Source: Sclerurus mexicanus | Taxonomy: Eukaryota; Chordata; Aves; Passeriformes; Furnariidae | Assembly (NCBI GenBank): GCA_013396755.1 | Contig: VWZF01004740.1 | Coordinates: 1,276,462 to 1,340,461 of the forward strand | Direction: 5' to 3' | Length of the DNA: 64,000 nucleotides | In this document: positions 12,693 through 23,832 of the stretch, piece after piece | Position numbering within the stretch: position 1 is the stretch's first letter | How the letters are laid out: each line of letters starts with the position of its first letter | Notes under the pieces: model-generated | The model's database searches: none | The model's input: only the letters and a program-made list of their open reading frames with translations | What the model was told of the DNA's origin: nothing | Made by a program: the position numbers and the translations under genes

Positions 12693-12911
12693 GCTGACTT
12701 TCTGCCAATTTGGACTGGTTTGTTACTCTATGAATTACACCACAGATTTGTTTTGGGTAAGACTCCCTTAATGACAGCGGGAACGTGAGTCACATGGCTT
12801 ACAAGATGGCTCCTAATTTTACATGATGGAAGTGCTGGCACACAGTTTGAGAAAAACCAGTATGAATGTGTGGTCTCACACCATCTTTTGTCTCCTGCTG
12901 TGCCTCCACAG

Positions 12912-13123
12912 GTGTCACCACCGTCCTCACCATGACCACACTAAGCATCAGCGCAAGAAACTCGTTACCCAAAGTGGCGTACGCGACGGCCATGGACTGG
13001 TTCATAGCCGTCTGTTATGCCTTTGTGTTTTCTGCGCTGATCGAATTTGCCACTGTCAACTACTTCACCAAGCGCAGCTGGGCTTGGGATGGCAAGAAGG
13101 TGCTGGAGGCCCAAGAGATGAAG
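12912..13123 (+). CDS. GABRA3: GABA-A receptor alpha-3 subunit, 212-bp exon (M2, M3, editing site)
   Basis: This exon encodes the pore-lining M2 helix (VTTVLTMTTLSISARNS), the M2-M3 loop (LPKVAYATAMDW) and M3 (FIAVCYAFVF through ALIEFATVNYF). The start of the intracellular loop follows, SWAWDGKKVLEAQEMK. Alpha-subunit M2 and M3 are nearly invariant. The loop start 'KRSWAWDGKKV' is alpha3-like, since alpha1 has GYAWDGKSV. The isoleucine codon ATA at 13004-13006 is the homologue of the mammalian alpha3 I/M RNA-editing codon. The borders are 'ccacag|GT' and 'ATGAAG|gtcagc'. The donor is non-optimal (gtcagc), and the frame stays open into the intron for about 170 bp. It corresponds to mammalian exon 9. 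Confidence 0.98.
12976..13021 (+). promoter_or_regulatory. GABRA3: A-to-I RNA-editing hairpin of GABRA3 (I/M site, edited A at 13006)
   Basis: Within the exon, 12985-12994 (gacggccatg) pairs with 13003-13012 (catagccgtc) across an 8-nt loop. The only mismatch is C12991 opposite A13006. After a 3x3 internal loop (cgc/tgt), 12976-12981 (ggcgta) pairs with 13016-13021 (tatgcc), including one G-T wobble. A13006 is the third base of the ATA isoleucine codon in M3, so deamination would give a methionine codon. An A-C mismatch in an otherwise paired stem is the preferred ADAR context. Editing of this codon in mammalian GABRA3 is established. Editing in this species is inferred. Confidence 0.85.
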
Positions 13124-13295
13124 GTCAGCCTGTGGCCAGAGCTTGGCAGAGAGGGGGCTGGTGAAGAAACGCTGCACGAGGGAGCTGTGCTGGGGACAGG
13201 AGTGGGTAACATGCAGTCCCGCAGCACTCAGGAGGCTGGATGTTACTTACTGCACTTCCCAGCCCAGATCTTGACTGGAGCGGTTCTTGAGGGTT

Positions 13296-13312
13296 GAGGG
13301 AGGGAGGGAGGG
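13296..13312 (+). repeat. (GGGA)n tract, G-quadruplex motif
   Basis: Four GGG runs (13298-13300, 13302-13304, 13306-13308 and 13310-13312) are separated by single A loops. The tract is a textbook quadruplex-forming motif on the sense strand, about 170 bp after the weak donor of the edited exon. Confidence 0.85.
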
Positions 13313-16300
13313 CTCAGGGGCTGGTCACTGTGCTCAGCTGGAGAGAAACCCCCAGGCATGGCCGCTTGCTTTTCCCTCTGTCATCTGCATGGCCATCTGC
13401 CAGTGGAAACATGGATGTGTGCTCGTTTTGGGCTTGCTCCACTGGTGGTTTCATCTCTCCTTTCTTCTCCCTCCAATCCAAAACCCAACCCAACCCTCCA
13501 ACCCCATTCCTTGCTGCTAGCATGCCACGCAAATCCAAGTATGCCACAGGACACCAGTCTCACCAGTGGGGATGGTCCCAACCTGCTGTGTCCCCTGACT
13601 GAAGGTCCCCCCAGCACAGGCATGTCTGGTGCAGCAATGGGCAGGTTTGATGCTTGTGCTCTTGCCCACAGCTGCCAGCAGCTGCTGCTTTGTGAGCCTG
13701 GGCAGAAGAGGGTGGGTGGGAAGCATGCAATCACAAACAGCAACTGGCAGCAAATTAGTGCCTGGCATCACCCACGTTTTCCCTCCTCGCTCGGGATCAG
13801 CGTCTCTGGCAGCTTCCTTCCTGACAGCCACTGCTACCCCTGCTCATGCCCCCCTCCCTCTGAACTGATTTAATCTTGGCTGTACAGAGAAATCGCTTAC
13901 TGTAGCATGCTGCTCCTTGTTTATATTTATTGAATCAATTTGAAAATCAGCTTTGTCCTTGTTCTTGGTTCTGGAGCCTTTATATTTTCCTCCTTTGCAT
14001 TTTAATGTGTTGTTTGAAATTGTTGTGGGGCTGTATGTAAATATCTGACAGAATTGCAGTAACTTTTGGGAAGACAACAGCCAGCCATGTCTCTGGTATG
14101 GAGGTCAAAGAAAGTGACCAGAGGCCTTCTCGAGAGCCATCACTGGATGTTGAATGCCTCTATCTTGTCTTTCTTGGATTTTCTATCTGTTTGCTTTTGC
14201 AGTTGTAGTCTGAACAACAGACTCATGGCAGAAAGCCTCCAGAGGAGGCCAGGTGATGGTCCTCCACTTCCACCATGAACAGTAGTGCTAACCTGGGCTC
14301 TAGAGAGGAGAGAAGACTTTCCTGAGTCATTGACATGAGTGAAGAGTCAGAACAGGTCCTCAGAGCAACTGTGTCCCTTTCAGGGATGGGCAAATCATCC
14401 CAAAGTCAGGATTGGCAAAGCCTTGGGCAATTACGTGAACTGGGCACGGCAGAAAAAGCAGTACAGGCTCAAAAGCTTCAGTTTGTCTTAAAAGAAGCGT
14501 GTTTATCAATTTATTCATTGACCCAGCACTGCAAGACTAACAGTGCTGAAACAATAGGGTAAGAGCTTGTAGAATGTTTGTGTATGTGGTAATCAAAGAA
14601 GAAAACAAAGCAAGACCAGGAATGTTTCAGAGGGGATGCTCCTTGTGAGTTTGCTGCAATTGGTATCAGTCTGGGTAATCAGGAAGGACTCCAAATTTGT
14701 AGATGCTTTTTCAAGTTAACTTTAATCTTTACTGTAGAAGGCGAACCCACTCCCAGTCTCTGCAGCTCAGAGAGCTCCCCAAAGAGTGATGGGCTTTCAG
14801 GGAGCTTAGGAATACGATGTGTCAACATATTTGCTTTTCATCTTTATTCCAATGAGTATTTCCAAGCAGTGAATTTGCTACGCAATGGAGATGCCTCATT
14901 GGCTCTGTTTCAGCCTTTAATTAGCTCTTCTTGAAACAATTGACAAGCCAGGTGGTTGAAGCCACAAAAGAAAGAGGAGGCAGAAGAATAACTATTGGCA
15001 TTTTCAAGTGTTTGCATCACTGGTAAAACTACCAGTGACAAGTCCAGGCTGAGCCCTGGTCTCTGGAGATCCTTCTCCCCAGCCAAAAGCAATGCTCTTT
15101 ATTGATGGGATGGCAAGGTTTGATTGTTTCCTTGCATGAACATGGAAAAAAAAATAAAAATCTACGCAGGCAGCAGCAATGCTTCCCATCCCATTTGAAA
15201 GAAATCGCTACTGTCCAAAAGCTGCTGGTTGCTGACAGACACTCCCAGTGTGCTCATTTTCCCAGAGCTGAGTCCACTTTTTCTTTCTCCCCTCCAGCCA
15301 AACCATTGGTTTAGGTGGGAGCACCGTGGGTTTTTGCAGGTATAATCACAGTGGACTGATCTTGATGAATCGCTGGTCTCTGCATCATAAAATCATGACC
15401 ATGTTCTGCCTTTAGCCAGTTATGTTCTGGTTTTAGGTGGGAGTGACTCTACACATTCTCTGCAGTTCTCCTCTAATGAAAAGCAGACAGCACTATAGAC
15501 GTCACCAAAAAGTCCTTTTAGCATGCACTTCAGTAAGATTTGACTCATATTTCTTGGACCCAAAGATTTTCCAAGCTTTTCTTGCGTGCCACCAGTAATT
15601 GCTAATTGTAGATGAAGGATCTATTTTCTTTTTGTATAGTAAAGTGACTGCGACCAACTAAAGGTGCAGATCAAATTGGAGAGAGGTATCTGAATCCAAT
15701 GTGGAAAACCAGTTAGCAAAGATGATTTTTTAAAAAACATCCTCGGGACGAAGGTGTGAGAGGACAAAGAAACTGAAAGATGAGTGGTTTCAATAGCCAG
15801 CAAAGCTCCCTGTCTTCAGCATTCTCAAAATATCATGTTAAAGGGATCCACTTCAGGACAGAAGGGCTGGGTCTGAACAGAATGAGATCCATCCATCCCA
15901 TCCATCATCCTGTCCATAGGAATGGCCATTTCTAGAGCCAAGGTCACTTCTGTGACAGTGAGGATTCAAAGGGACAGCAATTAATGGTGACTTTGCCACT
16001 GGGAAACTTCAAGGATGACATTTACCAGTGGTTTTATGACAAAAAAAAAGTGTTGTCTGTTCCTCAGAATAGAAGATGCATCTTTGGAAGATGCTTACTT
16101 TAACCCACTTCTGCCTGCAATGCCATATTTGTGCATAAAATCTGATCTAGCTCTGTATCTGTGCTGGTCTGACGTTGCCCTAAAATTCTGAGTGGCAAGA
16201 AGCAACAAAACCATACAAATAGCTTCAGTCAGACACGTGGAAGGACACGCTCTGGATGAAAGAATAATGCTGGTTCTTAATATTTGTCTTAAAGCAATAA

Positions 16301-18219
16301 TTCTTTAATGCATGATGAGGTAAGATCCAGGCTTTTTTTTGACTTTTCACACATCTTTTCACTAAGAGAAAGTCACCAAAAGCATCCTCTAAACCTCTCT
16401 GCTGATGGTCATCATGGTTTTCTTTCTTGTATTTTAGAATTTTGATTGCCATCTGCATGAGGTGCCTTTTCTACTGACTGAGGAAAGCCTTGCTGTTTAT
16501 CCAACCCAGTCTTCAGCAATTCTCAAGTTTGCCCCTTGATCCAGATCCCTTGGGAATCATTCCTCTTTCCTGTTTGTTTCTTTCCATTTGTGGCATCTTT
16601 GTTGTGATCCTCTCCTTGTCAGCAGAATGGAACTAGAACCAACCTTGACAGGCCACCATTTTCAACCAGCTTGAAGTCTTTCAGACCCTTTTTTTTGTCT
16701 GTCTCACTAAGGTAAATATGTCTTTACTGGGACCGTCCCTTGCTGGCCGTGCTCTGCAGCCCGTGTGTCTTCTGTTCTGCTGCACTTGCAATCACCTCCA
16801 TGATTTCCTGATGATCTCAGAGGTCTTTTCTAACCTAATTTATCCTGTGATAGCCCTGCAAGTGATTTATGTTCTCAGCACCTTCACTACAGTCCATGAA
16901 TCATTCTTCAGCAGCATTTCATCCTCTTTCTCTCAACACTGTGTGGCATGTTGGGATGATTATTGACTCCATCCAACCTCTGAGTCTTTGTCTGATGATC
17001 CAGGGAGCATAACATCATTGGGCTCAGTCCCATATAATCTAATTGAAGATATGGGAGGGATGTGTGATGCCAAAAGTTGCACCAGCAAGTGACAGTAACC
17101 TGGCATTGGCCTGCTTGTTAATGCAAGGCTGTGTTGTTCAGAACCTTTGCTCACAGTCCAGGGCTCTTGGTGCAAAACACTTGGCTGCTGTTCCCTGACG
17201 GCAGCAAGTCTCTGCAGGGCAGAACTTTGTCTGGCATGAGGAAGGAGTGACGTGTTTGCTGGAACAACAACTGCAGTTGCTGGGCTTTGAATTTTGGGAT
17301 ACAAGTGTGTCACAGACTGGAGCTGCTTTGAGGTCATTAAAGTGACTTCTCTGTAGAACAACAAGTGGCAGCTACTTGGATTTGTCAAGTTCTGCAGATA
17401 CTGGTGACCTTCAGAGTTCAGATGGACAGTGCTTCCATCCCAAATTTCTAGCCAAGGAGCAGGTGCAAAGAACTAAATCTCAAGCAGATCATAGGCAGAA
17501 CCAGTAGTTCCCATAATTTAGGAGTTCAGTTCCTCAACAGAGGCTTGAAGACAAGAATATTTAGCAAAAATACTATTGTTTTCCAGCATATGTGTTGTTG
17601 AAGAACTTGTGAGACCGCAGCATCCAGGGAACAGATTTACCTCTAGACCAGCTTTCACAGTTTTCCCCTACAGAGAGCAACACAAGAACATCTTTGTGCA
17701 GCGGTTCAGTCTCCCTGTGCCTAAACTGGGCCATAAATACAGGAGTTCCTTTGCAAAACAGATGTTTTAAATGAGACAAGCTTTCAAAGCAAATGTGGGG
17801 TTTCCTTCTGTTTATCCACTCTTCCTTCTGTTTCAGTAGAATGTGGAACTCCTCACAGATGAAAGGGTCAGGGTGGAAGCTGGGGGCTACTTCGCAGATG
17901 ACAGCAATAAGCACATTTTGCTTTGTTTGATTGTCAAAATCTTGCCTGAAACATTAATTTATAAAGCACAAGACAGCAAACAGACTGAACATCTGACGTC
18001 TCGGGAGCAGAACACATCCAAAGCACATGTGTGCCTTGGTGTAGGCAGTGTGTGTTCTGGGTGCTTCCCAGGCTCCTGGCTCTGACCAAGGCAGAAGATT
18101 CCATAGGCAGTTGAGAAGAGGCACTGGCTGTAGGCTCCCAAGCCCCTGCACTACGTGAACAGCCTGATCTGAAGTCCAGAGAAGCCTAAATGGATGCTTA
18201 GGGACTCTGCATCACGCTA

Positions 18220-18248
18220 GTAGGAGCAATAGCTGTAGGAGCAATAGC
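18220..18248. repeat. Tandem duplication, 15-bp unit
   Basis: The unit 'gtaggagcaatagct' (18220-18234) is followed directly by 'gtaggagcaatagc' (18235-18248). It is a replication-slippage type duplication inside the last GABRA3 intron. Confidence 0.9.
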
Positions 18249-20450
18249 ACACTGTCACCACCCACAGAATTCAGATTTGCCTGACTTGGGGCTGTTTCAT
18301 CCAGCTGTTTTCAGATGCCTTTAGCCAGGCACGATGGATCTACTCTAGGGCAGAAAAGCTGGCCAGGTTGAAAATGTCATGTCACTTGTATTCATCTTAT
18401 TCCTCTAATGAATAACACGGCTGATTAATACTAAGTTAATCACAGTGCATTTCCAATTACATTCTGCAAACAACAATCTGTTTTTCATTTCATTACTGAT
18501 TATTAATTATTTTATTACCTCCTCTAGCTGTGTTAATAAGTAATCATACTTAAGCATATTTAAATGTTTTACAAGGTGAAACATCTTTAGACCTTTATTT
18601 ACTTCTTGTCAGCTCTTTAGCAGGGAAAGTTCACCCTCTGTGCAGGGGGTACATGTTAACGTGCCTCTAATGACTGAGAATCAGTTGCTCAGTTAATTGG
18701 TAAAGATCACAACACCCTTCCCCATAAAAGACCATGCACAGGGTCCCGTCAGTGGTTTAGTCTGATCTGGAGTCTGAAGACATTTAGACCTCCTCCTAAC
18801 AGCAACTTAATTTCTGTAATTGCTGGCATTATTACAAGCTGCAGGGCTGGCTGTGGTGTTATTGGAGAGAGGTTTAAAGATTGCACAGAAGTCTGCTTTT
18901 AGTGTCCCTCTGCAAATCACTGTGGAAAATTCATTTCCTAAGGTAACCAGAAATATCCATGGTGATTGTAGACACATTTAAAATGGAAGCACAGCATTGA
19001 AAGCTAAGGTCCTGGGAGTATCTCTGCAGAGCAGGCTGGGCAAATCTGGCCTTTGCAGCTCTCAGTGCTACCCAGTGATGCTGCTACCAGTTCCCAGGCT
19101 AGGGTGGGAAGATGGACAGGTCCTGCTGGCTGCACACTTTGCCCTTCTCCTGACGTGCTTCCGTCATAGGTAAGTGCAAAACCTTGCCAAGCACTCCCTG
19201 GGTGAGCCTTACCTTGTGTTTCAGTTGCTTTTGAATGGAAAACGAGATCCAAAGGCACACCTTGTTCTGAGTTTAGATATCAGAGTCTCACCATGAGTCA
19301 TTGCTGTCTAGTGCTGGCTCCTGGTCTAATTGCAGTGAACATCCATGGAGCACATGAGTGCTGGGACAAGTAGGGTGCCTGATGCCTGAATATGAATAGA
19401 TTTCATTCAGTGGGCTTCTCCTTGTATACCTGGATTGCTTTATACAGTGCAGCTGGTTTCAGGTTCCCGACAGCAACAGGAAGATCCCCAGAGTGGGAGC
19501 AACACCTATCATGACTTCCTAGGTCCGTCTTCCTGTCCATTTATCCTCATTAACATCTGAACTGCCTGTCTCCAGCATTTTCCATCATCCTTCAGTGCAT
19601 CACATCTGACACATAAAGGCCTCTCTTGCCATTTGCTCTGCGAGTTGTCCTCACTGCAGCACGGACAGCACAACTTGTGGGAGGAGTGCACTCACCTCCT
19701 GTGATTTGCAGCAGCCCTTAGGTATGAAGGCAAGATGAAAGGCTTCCCTCTGCCCTATAGTGCTGTGTTGAGCATTCCTGAAATCCAGGCCTTGTGCAAA
19801 TGTCTTCCATCTGTTCTGTGTCTTACCTGGCTAGGACATGAGGTGCTCTAAAGGGTTCCAGGAGCATTTGGAGCACCCATGATATTGAATTGTAAAGTGT
19901 TCCTGTGAGGAACTTGAGGCACTGAAGGAGTGTATGAAATGGTACAAAAATATTGCAATGCTGTCGTCCACATTCTTAAAGCCTCTGGCTTTATGCCACC
20001 AAGAAAAAAATAAAATATATCAACCTGTAATCCTCTGTGCTGTGTCCTCCTCTCACCTGACCCAGGAAGCAGGACAGCCAAGCAGAAAATCCAGTTCTTC
20101 CCCCAGGATGACCACTCAGGGTGTCATTCTTTTCTGAAGAGTACATTCCTGCATGGTCTCTCCATGCCTGAACCTCACGTGCAACAAAAGCCACAGCTGA
20201 GACAGCAAACAAGGATTCTGCACAGTTGGAGCCTGAATTTCTTTACACTGACCTGGCAGCTCTCAGCCAGGCTTGGACTCACCCAACTGGGGCAGCTACT
20301 GCTCAGGTGCAGCTGCACACACCTGGTTACACCACTGCTCTGATCCAAGGGACTGCTGAAACATGAGCTCAGCTATGTGGCTTCAGTTATTTGACTTCCA
20401 GCAGGACCTGGTGCCAGCCCAGTACCTATCTGTGCTATATGCTGTATGCC

Positions 20451-20474
20451 AGGCTTACACAGGCTTACACAGGC
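20451..20474. repeat. Tandem duplication, 10-bp unit
   Basis: 'aggcttacac' is repeated at 20451-20460 and 20461-20470, followed by a partial third copy (aggc). It is a minor intronic slippage repeat. Confidence 0.9.
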
Positions 20475-20723
20475 TGGTCCACCCTAGGCCAGCGAGTTTT
20501 TATGCTCCAGCAGCCCTCAAGCACCAGTAGTTATGGGTTCTGGCCATCTTCTCACCACATCTTCCTTCCCTTCCACAATACCTTCTTGGTCTCTTGCTCC
20601 TGACACCTTTTTCCATCTTCTCACCTGGACAAGCAGGTAAACTCAGAGGACAAAATGTTCTCCATGCAATTCTCGGTCACTTCATCTCTGTTATGTTTTT
20701 CTTTTCCCTTCCACCTTCCATAG

Positions 20724-21053
20724 AAAAAAGAGCCAGTGGCACTAGCGAAGAAAACCAACAACACCTACAACATTGTTGGCACCACATATGCCCTCAACAT
20801 TGCCAAGGACCCCGGCCTGCCCACCATCTCCAAGAGTGCCGCTGCCACTGCTACTGCCACCAACGTGCCCCCGAAGATGCCCCGCATAGAGGAGAAGCTT
20901 CCAGAGAGTAAGAAGACATACAACAGCGTCAGCAAGGTAGACAAGATGTCCCGCATCGTCTTTCCAGTCCTCTTTGCCATTTTCAACTTAGTCTACTGGG
21001 CCACATATGTAAACCGGGAGTCAGCTATCAAGGGAATGATCCCCAAACAATAA
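20724..21053 (+). CDS. GABRA3: GABA-A receptor alpha-3 subunit, terminal coding exon (intracellular loop, M4, stop)
   Basis: This exon encodes 109 residues and a TAA stop at 21051-21053. It carries most of the M3-M4 intracellular loop. This includes the gephyrin-binding segment YNIVGTTYALNIAK, an Ala/Thr-rich stretch and a charged linker (RIEEKLPESKKTYNSVSK). Helix M4 follows (SRIVFPVLFAIFNLVYW), and the tail is NRESAIKGMIPKQ. The ending ESAIKGMI-KQ is the alpha3 signature and differs from the alpha1, alpha2 and alpha5 tails. This fixes the gene as GABRA3. The acceptor is 'ccaccttccatag'. The incoming phase is 0, in agreement with the previous exon. It corresponds to mammalian exon 10. Confidence 0.98.
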   Translation, partial: KKEPVALAKKTNNTYNIVGTTYALNIAKDPGLPTISKSAAATATATNVPPKMPRIEEKLPESKKTYNSVSKVDKMSRIVFPVLFAIFNLVYWATYVNRESAIKGMIPKQ

Positions 21054-23832
21054 AACCAGTCACAGAAACCTCCCATCAGTGAGCATCATCCAAGCAGGAA
21101 TTCTCCAGGGCTTTCTTCTTTTCTTGTTTTGTTTAATTATTATTGTTCATTTGGTATTATTATTATTATTACTATTAGATCACTCTTTTATAATGTAAAC
21201 AAAACTGTGATTTTAATTTAATTCCATATACTTTAGTTTCATTTACTTTGTCTCTGATGATGAGAGCTTGAAAAAAAAAGGGATCATAACAAGTTGTGCC
21301 TCTAACATCGTAAGTCTGCTGTCCCCCATCTGAAGCAAGTCACCCTGTGCTTCTATCTCTCCTCTGCCACCTCCTGTGGTCCCCACAGTCTTCATGCCAC
21401 TGCCATTCCACACTTCACTGCTGTCCTCAGAGGCTGCTGCTCCGGGCCACCCCCACCCCTCCTCCTCTTCTGCCATGGACTGCCCTAGCATGGGGGATGC
21501 TCCTGGTGACCTGGGCTCCAGAATGTGTCAGTCACTCAGCCAGGCTCCTCTTCAGTGCCTTGCACTTTGTGCTAGGTGACACACCTGAGCTGGGAATGCA
21601 GGTGAGCTGGTCACCTGCAGGACCAGGGAAGCCCTAGGATATGACAGAGTAGCATGGCACGGGCCAGCTTGGAGCCCAGTACCTGCTGGGGGCAAACCTA
21701 CCATTACTGTGGTCTCTGGAGCCACTGTAGGGGTAGAATAGAGTGGCAGTATTTGTAGGTATCTGTAGGACTTCTTTCTCCCTGTCTTCACCAAACCCAG
21801 CTGCTGGTTTACCCCATGTCTCTCTCTAGACAAGAACAGGTGAGAAAGGTCTTGTCTGTCGGCCATCCTGCACTCTTGGGGCAATTCGAGTTAGCAGGGG
21901 GTGTGGTTCCTACCAGAGAAATCATTTTTCTCAGGGTCAGTCAGGAAGTCAAGACAGGAGCTTTATAAATCCTTTGAGGAGAGAGTAGCTGTGAGGCTGC
22001 ATGAATTCGGCATCAGGACTGGAAACCACAGAGTTCATGTTCAGATGGGTGGTTTATCGCTTTCTCTTGGCCTCATGCACTTATCCTTCTTGGCATCTCC
22101 TCTCTGTCCCAGCCCCTTCTTCCAGCTTCCCACTCATCTTCCTTTGGCTACTCAGCAGTCCTCAGCAGTATCTCACTGCTCACACCTGGATTTAGGCAGA
22201 GAAGCCCACACGTCTCAGGTAAGCCATACTGATGGGGAGGAGCACAGCCTAGGGGAGCCTGCTCCTGTGCACCAGAGCAATCACCAGGGTTGGGTCACAC
22301 CTGCTCAGGTGCAGGGTCCCTGTGGGGCCCACCACGGGCCATTCTGCCACCTGTGGGGATGGGACAGGACACAGATGGTACTCAAGAATCTCCCTGTCCC
22401 TGGTGAACAGGTGCACCTGAGAACCCTCAGCACCATGGGAAAACAGCAGAAGGGGCTCTTGGAAACAGCAGAGTGATACTGCTCTCTCAGAGAGCCGTGT
22501 GACCCAGGTGCCGTCCCACAAAGTCTTTGAGGTAAGACCCAACTCTAACACCTGCACACTCTTCCAAGGAAAGCCCCCCAGTGCCTTGGAGAGAGGCTTT
22601 TTTTCCCTTCCTGACCACTACAGTCAAGGTCCCAAACCAATGGTGGTCCCTTTCCCAGAAGCAGTACAAGATGGTGCATCCAAGCCATCTGTCCCCACTC
22701 CCTGGTGCCTGGATCCATGGACGCACTGTCCTGCTATGAGGAAGGACATCCCAAGCCTGGTGGTTTCTTGTCCCCAGCCTGTGGGCAGCACCGATCCTGC
22801 AGCAGTGCTGCTCCCACAGTGGGGTGCACCCCCTCTCTCTTGGACTTCCCTCCAGTTGCTCCCCCAGCGCTGCTCCCAGCACATTTTGGGCACATGCAGC
22901 CAGGCCAAGGCCTCAGCAGCCCCAAGGTGATGTCTTCAGCACTGCTTTGAGCCACTGTGCCAGGCTCAGTTTCCCCCTGTCTCCGTGCAGGAGCGGGGCT
23001 GAGCACAAGGCACAGGATTATTTGCCCCACCTGGAATATCCATGGAGGCGGCAGGATGGAGCGAGGAAGACCAGGGCACTTTGTTCTGCAGTGTGAGTGG
23101 CACTGGTGTTTGTCCTGCCTGTCCCTTACTAAATCTCACTGGCTCAACAGCAATGCAGTCGCTCCCTCTGCCCACAGCTGCAATTTGGAGAGGAGCTTGG
23201 AGACATTTAGCCCAGCACCCAGTGTGTTGGGTCCACAAGCACACCCACACCGTCTGGCAGCATCAGGCAAGAGGCATCAGGCCCCCCACAAGCTAATGCT
23301 AAGGAAACCAGCTCTCTCCCCATCTTCCCTCACAGCATCCACATCCCAAACCATGACATTTTGACAGTGCCTTTCATCCCCAAGGGCTCCCTGCTGGGTG
23401 GGAAGGCCCAGGAGCTCTCGCCCTTTGCGCACAGCATTGGGGAGGAGCAGAGGTAGAGTGCACTGTCCCCAGCCCTTCTGCTGGGCAAGGAGGACATCCT
23501 GGCTTCTTCGGCACCTGGGGCACCTGGTTCCTCCTGGCACGAGCCTCCTGCAGCTGCTGCAGCCACCGCAGCACTGCCTCACCATGGCTTCACACCCCTC
23601 ACCCCTGAGGTGCCTCGTGCTCCTTCCATGCCAGGGGTGTCCCCTCTGCCATTGCTGCCACCCCCCTGCTCCCCAGGCTCTCCAGCGGGAAGAGCTACGC
23701 TGTTTGTTTTGGAAAGATTTTCTTAAATGATCTAGATTAGGTGTATCTCATAAAACATTCATACCACTATAATACTCAGGCCTAAGTGAATGGAATAGGA
23801 CCGCTACTTAAAGCAAAGCAAACACAATTAAA
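21054..23832 (+). other. GABRA3: GABRA3 3' UTR and immediate downstream region (end undefined)
   Basis: The 3' UTR begins after the stop codon. An AATAAA hexamer (21049-21054) overlaps the stop codon and is too close to be the obvious main signal. I see no further AATAAA or ATTAAA until ATTAAA at 23827-23832. The first 200 bp are AT-rich, as is typical of a UTR, and include a (TTA)n run at 21155-21170. The rest is GC-richer and has no recognisable gene. The UTR end cannot be fixed from sequence alone. Confidence 0.5.
21155..21170. repeat. (TAT/TTA)n microsatellite
   Basis: There are about five ATT units in the presumed GABRA3 3' UTR. Confidence 0.85.

Larger units (their letters stand above)
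10219..12911 (+). other. GABRA3: GABRA3 intron between the 153-bp and 212-bp exons
   Basis: This 2.7-kb intron runs from 'gtgagt' to 'cctccacag'. It contains a strong polypyrimidine tract with an AG at 11794-11814 that is not followed by recognisable coding sequence. It also contains a CR1 3' end at about 12495-12692, only 220 bp upstream of the acceptor. Confidence 0.9.
13124..20723 (+). other. GABRA3: GABRA3 last intron
   Basis: This 7.6-kb intron runs from 'gtcagc' to 'ccttccatag'. It contains a G-quadruplex-type GGGA repeat near the 5' end, an AT-rich block dense in TAAT/ATTA cores at 18.40-18.56 kb, and two short tandem duplications. No CR1 copy and no additional coding exon were recognised. 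Confidence 0.9.
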
